Shown: positions 28,528 through 37,347 of the stretch, one piece after another
Layout of the letters: every line of letters starts with the position of its first letter
Numbering within the stretch: position 1 is the first letter of the stretch
Assembly (NCBI GenBank): GCA_929200255.1
Contig: CAKMYZ010000002.1
Span: forward strand, 124,001 to 188,000
Length of the DNA: 64,000 nt
Source: an uncultured Alphaproteobacteria bacterium
Lineage (GTDB): Bacteria; Pseudomonadota; Alphaproteobacteria; Rhodobacterales; Rhodobacteraceae
Direction of reading: 5' to 3'
Translations under genes and position numbers: made by a program
The notes under the pieces: model-generated
Database searches by the model: none
Seen by the model: the letters and a program-made list of their open reading frames with translations, nothing else
Told to the model about the DNA's origin: nothing

Positions 28528-29335
28528 TTGCCAATTCCTTTGAGCGGGCCGCGGCGGCCGCAACAGCGCGGCGCAGCAATGGCGGAAATCCGTTTTCGGC
28601 ATCCATCAACACCTCTAACGCAGCCTGTGTCGTGCCATTGGGTGAGGTCACATTCACGCGCAATTGCGCAGGGCTTTCGTCAGCCTCCTCGGCCAGTTCC
28701 CCTGCCCCGCCAACTGTCGCTTTGGCCAGTTGCATGGCAAGCTCCGGGTTAAGGCCTGACGCTTCACCTGCGGCGGCCAAGGTTTCGATCAGATGAAAGA
28801 CGTAAGCCGGTCCAGACCCGGACACCGCAGTGACAGCATCCATCTGATCTTCACTTTCCAGACGGACAACCTGACCGATTGTAATCAAAAGGGCCTCGGT
28901 CAGATTAAGATCAGCCTCTTGCGCATGATCATTGCCAATCAGGGCGGTAATACCCCGGCCAATGGCCGCTGGTGTGTTTGGCATGGCGCGGATGATCGGG
29001 GTTTTTGCGCCCAGTATGTCCTCAAATGTTGCAATCGGTGTGCCCGCGGCGACCGAAATGAAAAGGGTCTGCCCACTGCCGTATTTCTGTATCTCAGGCA
29101 ACGCCGCGCCCATCATCTGTGGTTTGACCGCGATGAGGACAATGGCAGGGTCAGGCGGGAGATCACCACCAATGTTGACGCCCTGCTCTTTCAGCCAATC
29201 GGAGGGATTCGGATCGATCACCCAGACCGACGTCGGCCGCAGCCCCGTGCGCAGCCATCCTTCCAGCATCGCCGAGCCCATCTTGCCACAGCCCAACAAG
29301 ACCAGCCCACGGGCCGCCACATCAGTCATATTCAT
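28520..29335 (-). CDS. proC: Pyrroline-5-carboxylate reductase
   Basis: The 271-residue enzyme makes L-proline from pyrroline-5-carboxylate with NAD(P)H. The N-terminal Rossmann motif is LVLLGCGKMGSAMLEGW, followed by VLIAVKPQMM and IRAMPNTPAAIGRG. The C-terminal signature reads VTSPNGTTQAALEVL, with GSGPAYVFHLIETLAAAG before it. The start follows GAGGTGCAAGC. It leads the proC-csaA-dehydrogenase unit. Confidence 0.95.
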   Translation of the reverse strand: MNMTDVAARGLVLLGCGKMGSAMLEGWLRTGLRPTSVWVIDPNPSDWLKEQGVNIGGDLPPDPAIVLIAVKPQMMGAALPEIQKYGSGQTLFISVAAGTPIATFEDILGAKTPIIRAMPNTPAAIGRGITALIGNDHAQEADLNLTEALLITIGQVVRLESEDQMDAVTAVSGSGPAYVFHLIETLAAAGEASGLNPELAMQLAKATVGGAGELAEEADESPAQLRVNVTSPNGTTQAALEVLMDAENGFPPLLRRAVAAAAARSKELAND

Positions 29336-29477
29336 GCTTGCACCTCTTGAATCGTTTTCAACAGGCTAGTCAAAGGTGTAGCAAGATAAAACCCGGATAT
29401 GTCGCGTGATACGCATGTCAGCACCACCGCTGAGCACGTCAAAACCGCCGCGCAGATCAATCAATTGTTGCGCTACG

Positions 29478-29492
29478 TTAACAATAAGTTAA
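29478..29492. promoter_or_regulatory. Perfect CtrA box
   Basis: TTAA-CAATAAG-TTAA fits the full CtrA consensus TTAA-N7-TTAA exactly. It lies in an AT-rich part of the gap between proC and the orphan gene at 29590, 97 bases before that gene's start and 142 bases before proC's. CtrA controls motility, gene-transfer-agent and cell-cycle genes in alphaproteobacteria. Confidence 0.6.
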
Positions 29493-29589
29493 TAATCGAG
29501 CGCATTATTGACGTATCGGCTTTTATTTTACGCCAAGTTTGAAAAGTTAGGAAAGCGGCGCTATTACGTATGCCGTTAGTAGGTGCCAG

Positions 29590-30054
29590 TTGTTGTACGA
29601 TTTTGATATTTGGGAGGCTTCTCTCACGTGGGACGAAACCACATCCGAACCATGTCACCGCGAGGGACGTGGGGCCCTTCCAGTCGTACGGTTTCGCTAT
29701 CAAGAAACAGCTGATGCAGCTGCAAACGCGCCGGCGCCCATTCGCATGTTCCTGGAAAGTATTGGGTTCGACTTTCAAGTCAGCGCCTGTAGTATCCCTG
29801 ACGGCTACTTTGATGAGCAACTTGATCAGGCACGGCTCGCGCTGATCGACCGTATGACAGAGGCGCTGTCAAACCGCGCCCTGCGCAAAGCGATCGAGCG
29901 CAAGAACGACCGGAGCGGGTTTGACCACCGCGCATTCATGACAAGCGTCATCACGGCCAAACCCATCAAACTTGATGACGACGGCAATGTGTTCCGCGTT
30001 GTTCCCAAAAGGCCCAGCCTGACACTGCGACGCCGGCGACCGCGACCCGTGTGA
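29590..30054 (+). CDS. Orphan hypothetical protein behind a CtrA box
   Basis: The 154-residue soluble protein opens YDFDIWEASLTWDE and ends with a very basic tail (RPSLTLRRRRPRPV). I recognise no domain. No ATG fits: two adjacent TTG codons (29590, 29593) are the likely starts, about 40 bases after the purine-rich AGGAAAG. The CtrA box upstream is the main hint of function, for example in motility or cell-cycle processes. The gene and its neighbours up to 31712 may be accessory. Confidence 0.5.
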   Translation: MLYDFDIWEASLTWDETTSEPCHREGRGALPVVRFRYQETADAAANAPAPIRMFLESIGFDFQVSACSIPDGYFDEQLDQARLALIDRMTEALSNRALRKAIERKNDRSGFDHRAFMTSVITAKPIKLDDDGNVFRVVPKRPSLTLRRRRPRPV

Positions 30055-30066
30055 ACGGCACCGCTA

Positions 30067-30165
30067 GAGCATTTCGACTTGAACCTGCATCGCCAATCGC
30101 TGCCTTTTGCCCGCGGCTCAAACACGATTGGCGATACTGGTGTGTCTAGTCAAAATCGAAACGCG
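30067..30165. repeat. Nested palindromic element (REP-like)
   Basis: Perfect 11-base arms ATCGCCAATCG (30089-30099) and CGATTGGCGAT (30125-30135) enclose 25 bases. Outside them, a second, looser pair faces inward: GCATTTCGACTTGA on the left and TCAAAATCGAAACGC on the right. The roughly 100-base unit ends exactly at the stop codon of the cytochrome b561 gene. It looks like a small dispersed intergenic repeat or a long hairpin terminator for two convergent genes. Confidence 0.6.
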
Positions 30166-30699
30166 TTAGTCGGCGCGTTTTCCGAACCACATACGCCCGA
30201 TCAACCTGTCACGCAGAAAGAACTGATGATAGGCCCAGCCCGCGACATGGAATGCGATCAGCGCAAGAAGCAGTGTCGCGGCAATCCCATGCGCCGCGCG
30301 GGCCGCTATCCCATCAAAATCAGGAGGCAGAGGCGTTTCAGCCCCGGCAAAAGCAATCGCAAACAGATCCACTGAGATTGCGATACCAATGCCACTGCCA
30401 ACCATGGCAAAGACAAGCACGTAAAGGGCCAAATGCGCCAGTTTCGCGCCAGTGTTCAGCATGGCATGTCCCGCATCCGCGCTGGGTGGGGCACTTGAAC
30501 GCAAACGGGTGATCAGGCGCACGATCATCAAGCTGCCGATCACAAGCCCCCAGATCATGTGGCCGGTCAGCGCAAACATTTTATCGGGATGGTCGTTGTC
30601 GATCTCTTCCAGAGCGGGGCCGCCAACAAGCAGTCCAATCAGAATCATGGCTGCAAGAAGCCAATGCAAAACAACAAGCAAGGGGTGATAGCGTTTCAT
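30166..30699 (-). CDS. Cytochrome b561
   Basis: The 177-residue inner-membrane protein has four transmembrane helices. The opening MKRYHPLLVVLHWLLA supplies a heme histidine; others lie in ALTGHMIWG, AHLALYVL and LIAFHVAGWAYHQF. This is the bacterial b561 (CybB) family, which moves electrons between quinol and acceptors such as superoxide. The start follows TGGAGTATAACC. It is divergent from a LysR gene, which is likely to control it. Confidence 0.9.
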   Translation of the reverse strand: MKRYHPLLVVLHWLLAAMILIGLLVGGPALEEIDNDHPDKMFALTGHMIWGLVIGSLMIVRLITRLRSSAPPSADAGHAMLNTGAKLAHLALYVLVFAMVGSGIGIAISVDLFAIAFAGAETPLPPDFDGIAARAAHGIAATLLLALIAFHVAGWAYHQFFLRDRLIGRMWFGKRAD

Positions 30700-30830
30700 G
30701 GTTATACTCCAAATGGCAGCAGGGGCAGATATGGGCATGCTGGCTGAGGTAAGTGAACGCCGTAAAACCTATCAAAGTTGCGCAAGGTCTGATACGAAAC
30801 AATTCAGACGTTACGTTACATCAGAGAAAC

Positions 30831-31712
30831 ATGCGGACATTCGATTGGGAACTCCTGCCTCACTTCCTCGCCGTGGCGCGCGCTGGCAGTCTGCGGTCCG
30901 CAGCACGGTTGATCGGTGCCAACTACGGCACTGTCAATCGTAGCATTCAGGCCCTCGAAGCGAGCTATGGCGTTCGCCTGTTCCACCGCTCCCGCAAGGG
31001 GTTCTCCCTGACGGAGTATGGACAGGCCCTGATGCCCGCAGCTGAAGAAGCCGAGCAGAAAATCTTTGCTGCGCGCAAACGCGTCGAAGGTCTGGACAAA
31101 AGCGAGACAGGTACGATCAGGTTCTCGCTAACCCCAACATTGGCGTATGATATTATCGCCCCGATAATCGCCGGGTTCAGCGCAAAGTATCCCGCCATCG
31201 ATATCGAACTCAGGCTGACCCCAGACGTCGAATCGATCACCAATGACGAAACAGATGTATCCCTGCGCGCCGCCACCAAAATCACTGATGATGTCGTCGC
31301 ACGCAAGCTCTTCCAGCTTTCACTCGGGGTCTACGCAGGCAAGGGCTACATCAACGACACCTTCCCAAAGGCTGGATCAGAGGGCGCGGGCCTCACCTGG
31401 ATAGGATTACCACAAGAGACCGACAGAAAAATCTGGTTGTCTCGCTCGCCCTTTCCACAGGCAGATATACGTCACGAGGTCGCGGACGGGCATATGCGAG
31501 CCCGCCTTGTCAATCTTGATCTGGGCATGTCGCACATGCCGGTCCTTTTTGAAAACGCATTTCCCAACATGCAGCGCGTCCCCGGAACAGAGGTCACGCC
31601 GGGGCCATGGCTTTGGATACTCCTCCACTCAGATCTCAGAAAAACCACACGTGTGCGGCGGTTCGTAGATTTCCTCAGCGTGGAACTGCGCAAGCGGCAT
31701 AAACAAGGCTAG
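30831..31712 (+). CDS. LysR-type transcriptional regulator
   Basis: The 293-residue protein starts at the ATG at 30831, which opens MRTFDWELLPHFLAVARAGS; an upstream GTG at 30753 is possible but gives an untypical tail. The helix-turn-helix is AARLIGANYGTVNRSIQALEASYG, and the C-terminal region is a substrate-binding fold (about residues 90-290). Divergent from cytochrome b561 with a 131-base gap, it is the obvious candidate regulator of that gene, as is usual for LysR proteins. Confidence 0.9.
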   Translation: MRTFDWELLPHFLAVARAGSLRSAARLIGANYGTVNRSIQALEASYGVRLFHRSRKGFSLTEYGQALMPAAEEAEQKIFAARKRVEGLDKSETGTIRFSLTPTLAYDIIAPIIAGFSAKYPAIDIELRLTPDVESITNDETDVSLRAATKITDDVVARKLFQLSLGVYAGKGYINDTFPKAGSEGAGLTWIGLPQETDRKIWLSRSPFPQADIRHEVADGHMRARLVNLDLGMSHMPVLFENAFPNMQRVPGTEVTPGPWLWILLHSDLRKTTRVRRFVDFLSVELRKRHKQG

Positions 31713-31738
31713 TCCCGATGGGGCGCGTGCGGGCACAG

Positions 31739-32242
31739 TTACGCGCGCCCGTAAGCACCACCAATGGCAACCTGAACAGCCTCTTCCGGTGTCCGGTTGG
31801 CCCATGTGACCAATTGCATGGCAGGGTAGTATTGCTCGCACGCGGCCACTGCGGCCCCAATCATCGTATCAATCTGATCCGGGCCCGCCACCTGATCGCC
31901 GGTCAACATCAGACCATAGCGATACACCATCAACTTCTGCTCGTTCCACCAGGTGAACGCACCCGCCCAGCAGCGGTCATTGATAGTGTTCAACGTCTCG
32001 TAAAGGGCCGGCATCCGGCCTTCGGGCGGCTCCATCTCGTAGGTGCAGATCAGGCGGAGTGTTTCATCATAGGCAGACCATGCGAGGGTGATGGAATAGG
32101 TGCGCCACTGACCTTCTACCGCCATGGCAATCTGGTCATCATGAATGCGGTCAAATTCCCACGCGTGGTGTTCTGCGATGTGCTCCACCAGATCGATGGG
32201 GTGAAGATCATCAGCCTCAAAGTAATGTTCGGACAATGCCAT
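31739..32242 (-). CDS. YbjN domain protein
   Basis: The 167-residue soluble protein starts at the ATG at 32240-32242. It opens MALSEHYFEADDLHPIDLVEHIAEHHAWEF, and blocks like WRTYSITLAWSAYDETLRLICTYEM and LNTINDRCWAGAFTWWNEQKLMVYRYG are those of the YbjN/type III chaperone-like fold. In relatives this gene often stands directly before proC; here a stretch of about 2.4 kb separates the two. The molecular role is not known. Confidence 0.8.
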   Translation of the reverse strand: MALSEHYFEADDLHPIDLVEHIAEHHAWEFDRIHDDQIAMAVEGQWRTYSITLAWSAYDETLRLICTYEMEPPEGRMPALYETLNTINDRCWAGAFTWWNEQKLMVYRYGLMLTGDQVAGPDQIDTMIGAAVAACEQYYPAMQLVTWANRTPEEAVQVAIGGAYGRA

Positions 32243-32381
32243 ATGCTCGGCCTCACTGCGTTGGCGCATGGGTCATGGCAGTGCCCAAGCGCTAGGTGCC
32301 TGCTCTAGGGGCGGTGTTGTTCACCGTTCTCCCCTACTAGATATCGTGGCCCGAACGAGGCGTGGCTGTAAAGCAATTTCT

Positions 32382-32421
32382 TGGGGATAACCGCGCGGGC
32401 GCCCCAATTTCATGTGGATAA
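32382..32421 (-). promoter_or_regulatory. Two DnaA-box-like sequences
   Basis: TGTGGATAA (32413-32421) is the exact reverse of the DnaA box TTATCCACA. TGGGGATAA (32382-32390) has one mismatch and the same orientation, 31 bases away. They lie in the 242-base gap between YbjN and the membrane protein. An origin is unlikely; a DnaA titration or control site is possible. Confidence 0.3.
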
Positions 32422-32484
32422 GCAGCGCGGTGCATTGTTTGGCTTGCCAAACTGATCAATTTGGGGCGGCACGATTTGACGGGG

Positions 32485-34005
32485 TCAGGGCCTCAAGTCA
32501 AAACGACGCATCATCCCCTCATCCGTCACGATGATTGCGTCTGACGCAAGTTGCGCCAGCCTAGCTTCCGAAAGGAAACGCCGATCGACAATGAGAACGG
32601 TCACACCAACTTGTCGCGCAAGAGTTCGGCGGTCGTCCGATGACAACGTCGAATCAAAAAGATCGTTTGTCTGGTCTTGCCGTCGGGCCAGATCAGTGAT
32701 TCCCGGCTCTGGCCACGGTACAGATAGCACACGTTGTCCCGTCGCAACGATCGGCCAGGCAGTCGAGCTATACGCCGCGACGGGCTTTGTATCGGGAATG
32801 TCCACAGTCAAAGCCAAGGCGTTTCCATAGATATCCGGCGCGATAGCGCGATTATTCAAATGTCGAACCTGAAACTCACACACAGCAAAGCCAAACAAGA
32901 ACACAGCAGTAATGCCGCCCAAAATCACGGTATTCCTCAAGGGCAATCCGTTTGCTGCCCGGTCTTGAAACAGCTTTAGAATAATGGCCGCCAGACCAAT
33001 ATGCAGAACCAGCAAACTCCCGGATAAGAACCGGCCGGCGATCAGCAACCCACTAAAGCCGACCAGATAGACCAATGTATATAGCACCAAAGCAAGAACG
33101 AGCGGACGCGACTTGGCATCACGCAAGCCAAGCACCCCCAAGACGGCAGGGACGAAGGGCCAGGTCAGAAAGCCCAGCGAATAGAAATCCTGGCCACCAT
33201 TCCATCGAGACGACCCAGGTTGCAACATCATCAATAGCGGATTGTAGTAAGGCCAGAAAAGAGCGGCCCCAATCCCAAGAAACAGCGCGATGATGATTGC
33301 AGCGCGCTGGCGCAAGCCGCCTTCGGGCCACAGGAGGGCAAAGCTCCCTGCCCCGATGAAACCCAGAACGGCGCCCAACTGATGTGTGGAAAACATCAGT
33401 GCCGACAATAGGGCAATGCCAGCCAGATAGGGCGGTTTGACAAATGATTGAATGGTTGCGGCCCATAGTATCAGCGACAGACCTACCAGAAGTGTCGCCG
33501 GATATGCTGAGCCGAACAACAGTGTTTTCAAAGAGTGCATCCCCGTGTGTTCAACATGGGCACTCCATCCCAACAACATCGTTACGAGCAATACAACCGG
33601 GGCCCATCGCATCTGAAAATAGCGACGCGCAAATGCATAAATGCCGATGGCAAGAACCGTCGCAACTATAAATCCTGAAAGGCTCAGTGCTTGCCAAACA
33701 GACAGATCGAAGACGCGAGCCATCATCGCAACGCCGACCCAAAGCGGGTGAAAATGCCGGCTGGTCTCGCCCCCTGGTACAAAGGGATTTTGCGGTGCCT
33801 CCAAGTTTTCGATCAGTGCGCGCAGAGCCGCCGCATGTTGCCATATATCGCGATTAGGCTGTTCGTGCAGCATGTTGAAAGCGGACAGAAAGGCGGACGT
33901 GCCAAGCAGAACTAGCGCCGCAGCAATATACAAAAGAATTGGCCAAACATCCCATCGCAACGAGCCAGGCGTGTCGAGCCTTCTTGATTGAATGGGCCAT
34001 GTCAT
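32485..34005 (-). CDS. Large polytopic membrane protein, GT-C glycosyltransferase-like
   Basis: The protein has about 506 residues from the ATG at 34005; an ATG at 34053 is also in frame. It has roughly 11 hydrophobic segments. After the first (about residues 20-43) a periplasmic loop carries NRDIWQHAAALRALIE and FHPLWVG; an acidic residue in this place is a mark of GT-C enzymes, which use polyprenyl-linked sugars. The last about 120 residues form a soluble domain ending TDEGMMRRFDLRP. No donor or acceptor can be named, and a non-enzymatic role is possible. Confidence 0.6.
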   Translation of the reverse strand: MTWPIQSRRLDTPGSLRWDVWPILLYIAAALVLLGTSAFLSAFNMLHEQPNRDIWQHAAALRALIENLEAPQNPFVPGGETSRHFHPLWVGVAMMARVFDLSVWQALSLSGFIVATVLAIGIYAFARRYFQMRWAPVVLLVTMLLGWSAHVEHTGMHSLKTLLFGSAYPATLLVGLSLILWAATIQSFVKPPYLAGIALLSALMFSTHQLGAVLGFIGAGSFALLWPEGGLRQRAAIIIALFLGIGAALFWPYYNPLLMMLQPGSSRWNGGQDFYSLGFLTWPFVPAVLGVLGLRDAKSRPLVLALVLYTLVYLVGFSGLLIAGRFLSGSLLVLHIGLAAIILKLFQDRAANGLPLRNTVILGGITAVFLFGFAVCEFQVRHLNNRAIAPDIYGNALALTVDIPDTKPVAAYSSTAWPIVATGQRVLSVPWPEPGITDLARRQDQTNDLFDSTLSSDDRRTLARQVGVTVLIVDRRFLSEARLAQLASDAIIVTDEGMMRRFDLRP

Positions 34006-34140
34006 GGGCCAATGCCTTTCACCGCACGCCGTTGCATCAGGCGTCTCTGGCATGGAACTAGATTGCGAAGCAAGACGCAACCACCGCCTTGCCAAACTCT
34101 GCCCATGCCCGCACTCTATGCAAAACACAGGAGCCCCCCG

Positions 34141-35172
34141 ATGAACACTGACCTACTCAAACGATTATGCGAAATGCCTGGCGTGCCCGGCCATGAAGAG
34201 CGCGTGCGCGATCTGATTACATCCGAGGTGGAAGGGCTTTTTGACAGCGTAACGACGGATCCGATGGGCACCTTGCTTTGCCGCCGCGATGCCAAGGCAA
34301 AGGGCGCGCCCAAGATCATGCTGCTTTGCCACATGGACGAGATCGGCTTTCTGGTCAGCCATATCGATAAGAACGGTTTTCTCTACGTCCTGCCCGTCGG
34401 TGGCTTTGATCCCCGCAACCTCTTTTCCCGCCGCGTGCTGGTCTGCACTGATCAAGGTGACATCAAGGGCGTGATGAACTCCGGCGGCAAGCCCGTGCAC
34501 ATCTCTTCACCCGAAGACCGCAAGACGGTCCCCGAAGTCGGCGAATTCTTCATCGACCTCGGCATGGGCGAGGCCACCAAGGATATCGTCAAGGTCGGTG
34601 ACTACGTAGTGATGGACGAACCTTTCCTTCAGATGGGGGACAAGTTTGTTTCCAAAGCACTGGACAACCGTGTCGCCTGCTGGCTGGGGATCGAAGCAAT
34701 CCGGGCCTTAGGTAAAAAGGGGCGCGGCGCAGAAATCCACGTGGCCTTCACAACGCAGGAAGAAGTGGGCCTGCGCGGCGCGCGCACCGCTGCCTATGCG
34801 ATCAAACCGGACATTGGGCTGGGTATCGACGTGACGTTGTCCTGCGACACACCCGGTATCCCCGACAAAGACGCAACGACAGTCCAAGGTAAGGGCTTCG
34901 GGCTACACGTGCGCGATGGCTCTTTCATCGCCGACAAAAAACTGGTCAGCGAAATCGAAGCCCTCGCGATCAAGAAAAAGATCCCCTACCAGCGAACCAT
35001 GCTGGCCTCTGGCGGACAAGACGGCGCGGCAGCCCAGCAGGCAGCCGCAGGCGCGCGGGCCGTGGGGATCACTGTGGGGACGCGGTATATCCACACCGTG
35101 ACCGAAATGATCGCAAAAGACGACCTGCAAGCGGCGCTGGATATTCTGGTGGCGTATTTAGAAGAGTTCTAG
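34141..35172 (+). CDS. M42-family metallopeptidase
   Basis: The 343-residue aminopeptidase starts at the ATG at 34141, behind AGGAG; the open frame upstream is not conserved. The metal and active-site residues are visible: histidine and aspartate in LCHMDEIGF, aspartate in KALDNRVACW, glutamates in TQEEVGLRGA, aspartate in LGIDVTLS, and histidine in YIHTVTEM. M42 enzymes are dinuclear-metal, often dodecameric (TET) peptidases that trim peptides in the cytoplasm. Confidence 0.93.
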   Translation: MNTDLLKRLCEMPGVPGHEERVRDLITSEVEGLFDSVTTDPMGTLLCRRDAKAKGAPKIMLLCHMDEIGFLVSHIDKNGFLYVLPVGGFDPRNLFSRRVLVCTDQGDIKGVMNSGGKPVHISSPEDRKTVPEVGEFFIDLGMGEATKDIVKVGDYVVMDEPFLQMGDKFVSKALDNRVACWLGIEAIRALGKKGRGAEIHVAFTTQEEVGLRGARTAAYAIKPDIGLGIDVTLSCDTPGIPDKDATTVQGKGFGLHVRDGSFIADKKLVSEIEALAIKKKIPYQRTMLASGGQDGAAAQQAAAGARAVGITVGTRYIHTVTEMIAKDDLQAALDILVAYLEEF

Positions 35173-35305
35173 CGGGAATGGCTGCTTTGCGGGATTTGTA
35201 GCCCTTCGGGACACTGCATCAATAGGTGCTTTCAGTTTTTAAAACAGAGACGTCATTTTGGGCACCTTCTGGTGTGGGATCGCAAAACAATCTAAGAAAC
35301 ATCAT

Positions 35306-35671
35306 ATGGGCAACATGCTTTCGACCTTGTGCAAATTTTTCATATCCTTCGCGTTGATTTTCGCGATGGCTGCATCTGGTTTTGCGCATTCAAGTGCGCG
35401 GAAAGCCTTATCACCAGAGCTTGCCGCCTATGTTGCAGCAGGGGGGTCGCTTGCAGATATCTGTGGGCGATCGGACGAACAAGACAAGGCAAATGGCCAA
35501 AGGTGCGAGGTCTGCCGCTTAATTGGGGCAGTGATTGTTCCGCGCAACTGTCATGGTGCGCCGCTTTCGGTATCCGACCATACCCGCATTTTTGCATTTG
35601 TGGCCAAACGGCTTCATCGCACTCACCCCCTTGATCCAACACGTCTGACACGCGCTCCACCCAAAGTTTGA
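35306..35671 (+). CDS. DUF2946-like secreted protein (copy 2)
   Basis: The 121-residue protein has a signal peptide (FFISFALIFAMAASGFAH) and the same blocks as the gene at 26825: YVAAGGSLADICG, CEVCRL and a C-terminal RAPPKV. Starts at 35306 and 35315 are both possible; neither has a strong ribosome site. It is followed after 66 bases by a PepSY membrane protein on the same strand, suggesting a metal-related pair. Function unknown. Confidence 0.75.
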   Translation: MGNMLSTLCKFFISFALIFAMAASGFAHSSARKALSPELAAYVAAGGSLADICGRSDEQDKANGQRCEVCRLIGAVIVPRNCHGAPLSVSDHTRIFAFVAKRLHRTHPLDPTRLTRAPPKV

Positions 35672-35737
35672 ATTCCACAATCTGAATTCAAATATCGTCC
35701 GCGACTATGCGGGCCCAAAAAGGCTTGGAGCCAAAAC

Positions 35738-37126
35738 ATGACATCGACCGAAATCAATGCACAGCCCGACGGCAGTGCAAACAAACTCTATTTTGCAGCG
35801 TGGCGCTGGCATTTCTACGCCGGGCTGTTCGTTATTCCTTTTCTGACTGTTCTTGCTATCACGGGCATGGCCATGCTCTGGATCGCATGGATCGATGGAC
35901 GCGATGGAGAGCGCACCGAAGTCGCGCCGCAAGCCATCGTGCAGCCCATCTCTGCACAAGCTGACGCAGCCGTGTCCGCTATCCCTAACGGAGTATTGAA
36001 GCAGTACATCGCGCCACGCACAAATGATGTTGCAGCGCTGTTTCGCGTAGACGCGGATGGGGATGCCACAATGATCGCAATAGACCCCTACACCGCACAG
36101 GTTATTCAGACCTTCCCGCGTCGCAGTGGATGGTACGACTTTGTTGACGGCATTCACGGCGACCTGATGTTAGGCGTTACAGGGGATAGGATGCTTGAAA
36201 CAGCTGCCTCGTTGACGTTGGTTCTTATCGCAACCGGCCTTTATTTGTGGTGGCCAAGAGAAGCTGGATGGCGGCATGCGCTGGTCCCTACTTTCGGTCG
36301 CGGGCGGGCCTTGTGGAAATCTCTGCATGGCGTGGTTGGCATTTGGCTTTCTTTGTTTCTGGTTTTCTTCCTCATTTCGGGGCTGGCTTGGGCTGGTATT
36401 TGGGGCGGCAAGATGGTGCAGGCCTGGAGCCAGTTTCCAGCAGAAAAATGGGACAATGTCCCGCTGTCAGACGAAACCCATGCAAGCATGAACCATGACC
36501 GTCGCGAGGTTCCTTGGGCGCTTGAACAAACGCCAATGCCCGCATCAGGCAGTGATATAGGGGCAGTCGGTGTCGAGGGGGGTATCGTCACAATTGATAC
36601 TGTCGATGCTCTTGCCCGCGACATCGGATTTGACGCCCGCTATCAACTCAACGTGCCACAGGCTGACGCTGGTGTCTGGACGATTAGCCGGGATTCAATG
36701 AGTACAGATAGCACGGATCCAATGTCCGACCGAACCGTCCACGTCGATCAATACTCAGGCAAGATTCTGGCGGATGTCCGATACGAAGATTATTCTCTGG
36801 CAGGCAAGGCTATGGCCGTGGGGATTGCTTTGCATATGGGCACATTGGGTTTGTTAAGCGTTCTTGCCAATTCGGTTGTTTGTTTGTTGGTCCTGTTCTT
36901 ATGCGTCAGTTCAGTCGTTCTGTGGTGGAAACGGCGTCCTGCCAACGCCGGACGTCTTTCGGCGCCACCGATGCCGAAAGAACTACCACTTTGGCAAGGT
37001 GCGGCTTTGGTCGGGCTAGGTGTATCAATGGCCTTTCCTATGGCGGGCCTAGCTTTGCTTGCCGTACTTACGTTCGATACCTTGATCCTATCTCGACTGC
37101 CAAAATTGCGACATAGCCTAACCTAA
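35738..37126 (+). CDS. PepSY-associated membrane protein (PiuB-like)
   Basis: The 462-residue inner-membrane protein has four or five transmembrane helices, opening with LYFAAWRWHFYAGLFVIPFLTVLAITG. A PepSY domain lies in the first periplasmic loop, and HGDLMLGVTGDRMLETAASLTLVLIATGLYLWWPR is the family core. The second half has GIALHMGTLG. This is the iron-regulated membrane protein group (COG3182), probably electron-transferring and involved in siderophore or metal use. The DUF2946 gene upstream points to metal handling. Confidence 0.88.
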   Translation: MTSTEINAQPDGSANKLYFAAWRWHFYAGLFVIPFLTVLAITGMAMLWIAWIDGRDGERTEVAPQAIVQPISAQADAAVSAIPNGVLKQYIAPRTNDVAALFRVDADGDATMIAIDPYTAQVIQTFPRRSGWYDFVDGIHGDLMLGVTGDRMLETAASLTLVLIATGLYLWWPREAGWRHALVPTFGRGRALWKSLHGVVGIWLSLFLVFFLISGLAWAGIWGGKMVQAWSQFPAEKWDNVPLSDETHASMNHDRREVPWALEQTPMPASGSDIGAVGVEGGIVTIDTVDALARDIGFDARYQLNVPQADAGVWTISRDSMSTDSTDPMSDRTVHVDQYSGKILADVRYEDYSLAGKAMAVGIALHMGTLGLLSVLANSVVCLLVLFLCVSSVVLWWKRRPANAGRLSAPPMPKELPLWQGAALVGLGVSMAFPMAGLALLAVLTFDTLILSRLPKLRHSLT

Positions 37127-37132
37127 AAAGGT

Positions 37133-37161
37133 CCGGCGCCACTCAACTTGGGCGGCGCCGG
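37133..37161. terminator. Inverted repeat after the PepSY gene
   Basis: CCGGCGCC (37133-37140) and GGCGCCGG (37154-37161) form a perfect 8-bp stem with a 13-base loop, 6 bases after the stop codon. No T-run follows. The remaining 186 bases up to ubiK hold nothing I can support. Confidence 0.6.
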
Positions 37162-37347
37162 CTCCACTTCAGCTAAGCCGACATTCATGCAGCGCGTAGC
37201 ATCGATCACAGTGGGTTTGATGAAGACACCCGCTGCGAACGCACAGCCGACGAAGTACATTACCAGGGCTGTGAATTTGATCGGTGTTGAGTGCAGGCGG
37301 ACGTGAGCCGCCAATACATCTTGGCAAACTTCGGGGCAGGCCCCGAA

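Noticed and set aside
37123-37314. A 63-codon minus-strand frame with one hydrophobic segment after the PepSY gene
   Set aside because: It has only a TTG start, no ribosome site, and its C-terminal part is formed by the inverted repeat that looks like a terminator.
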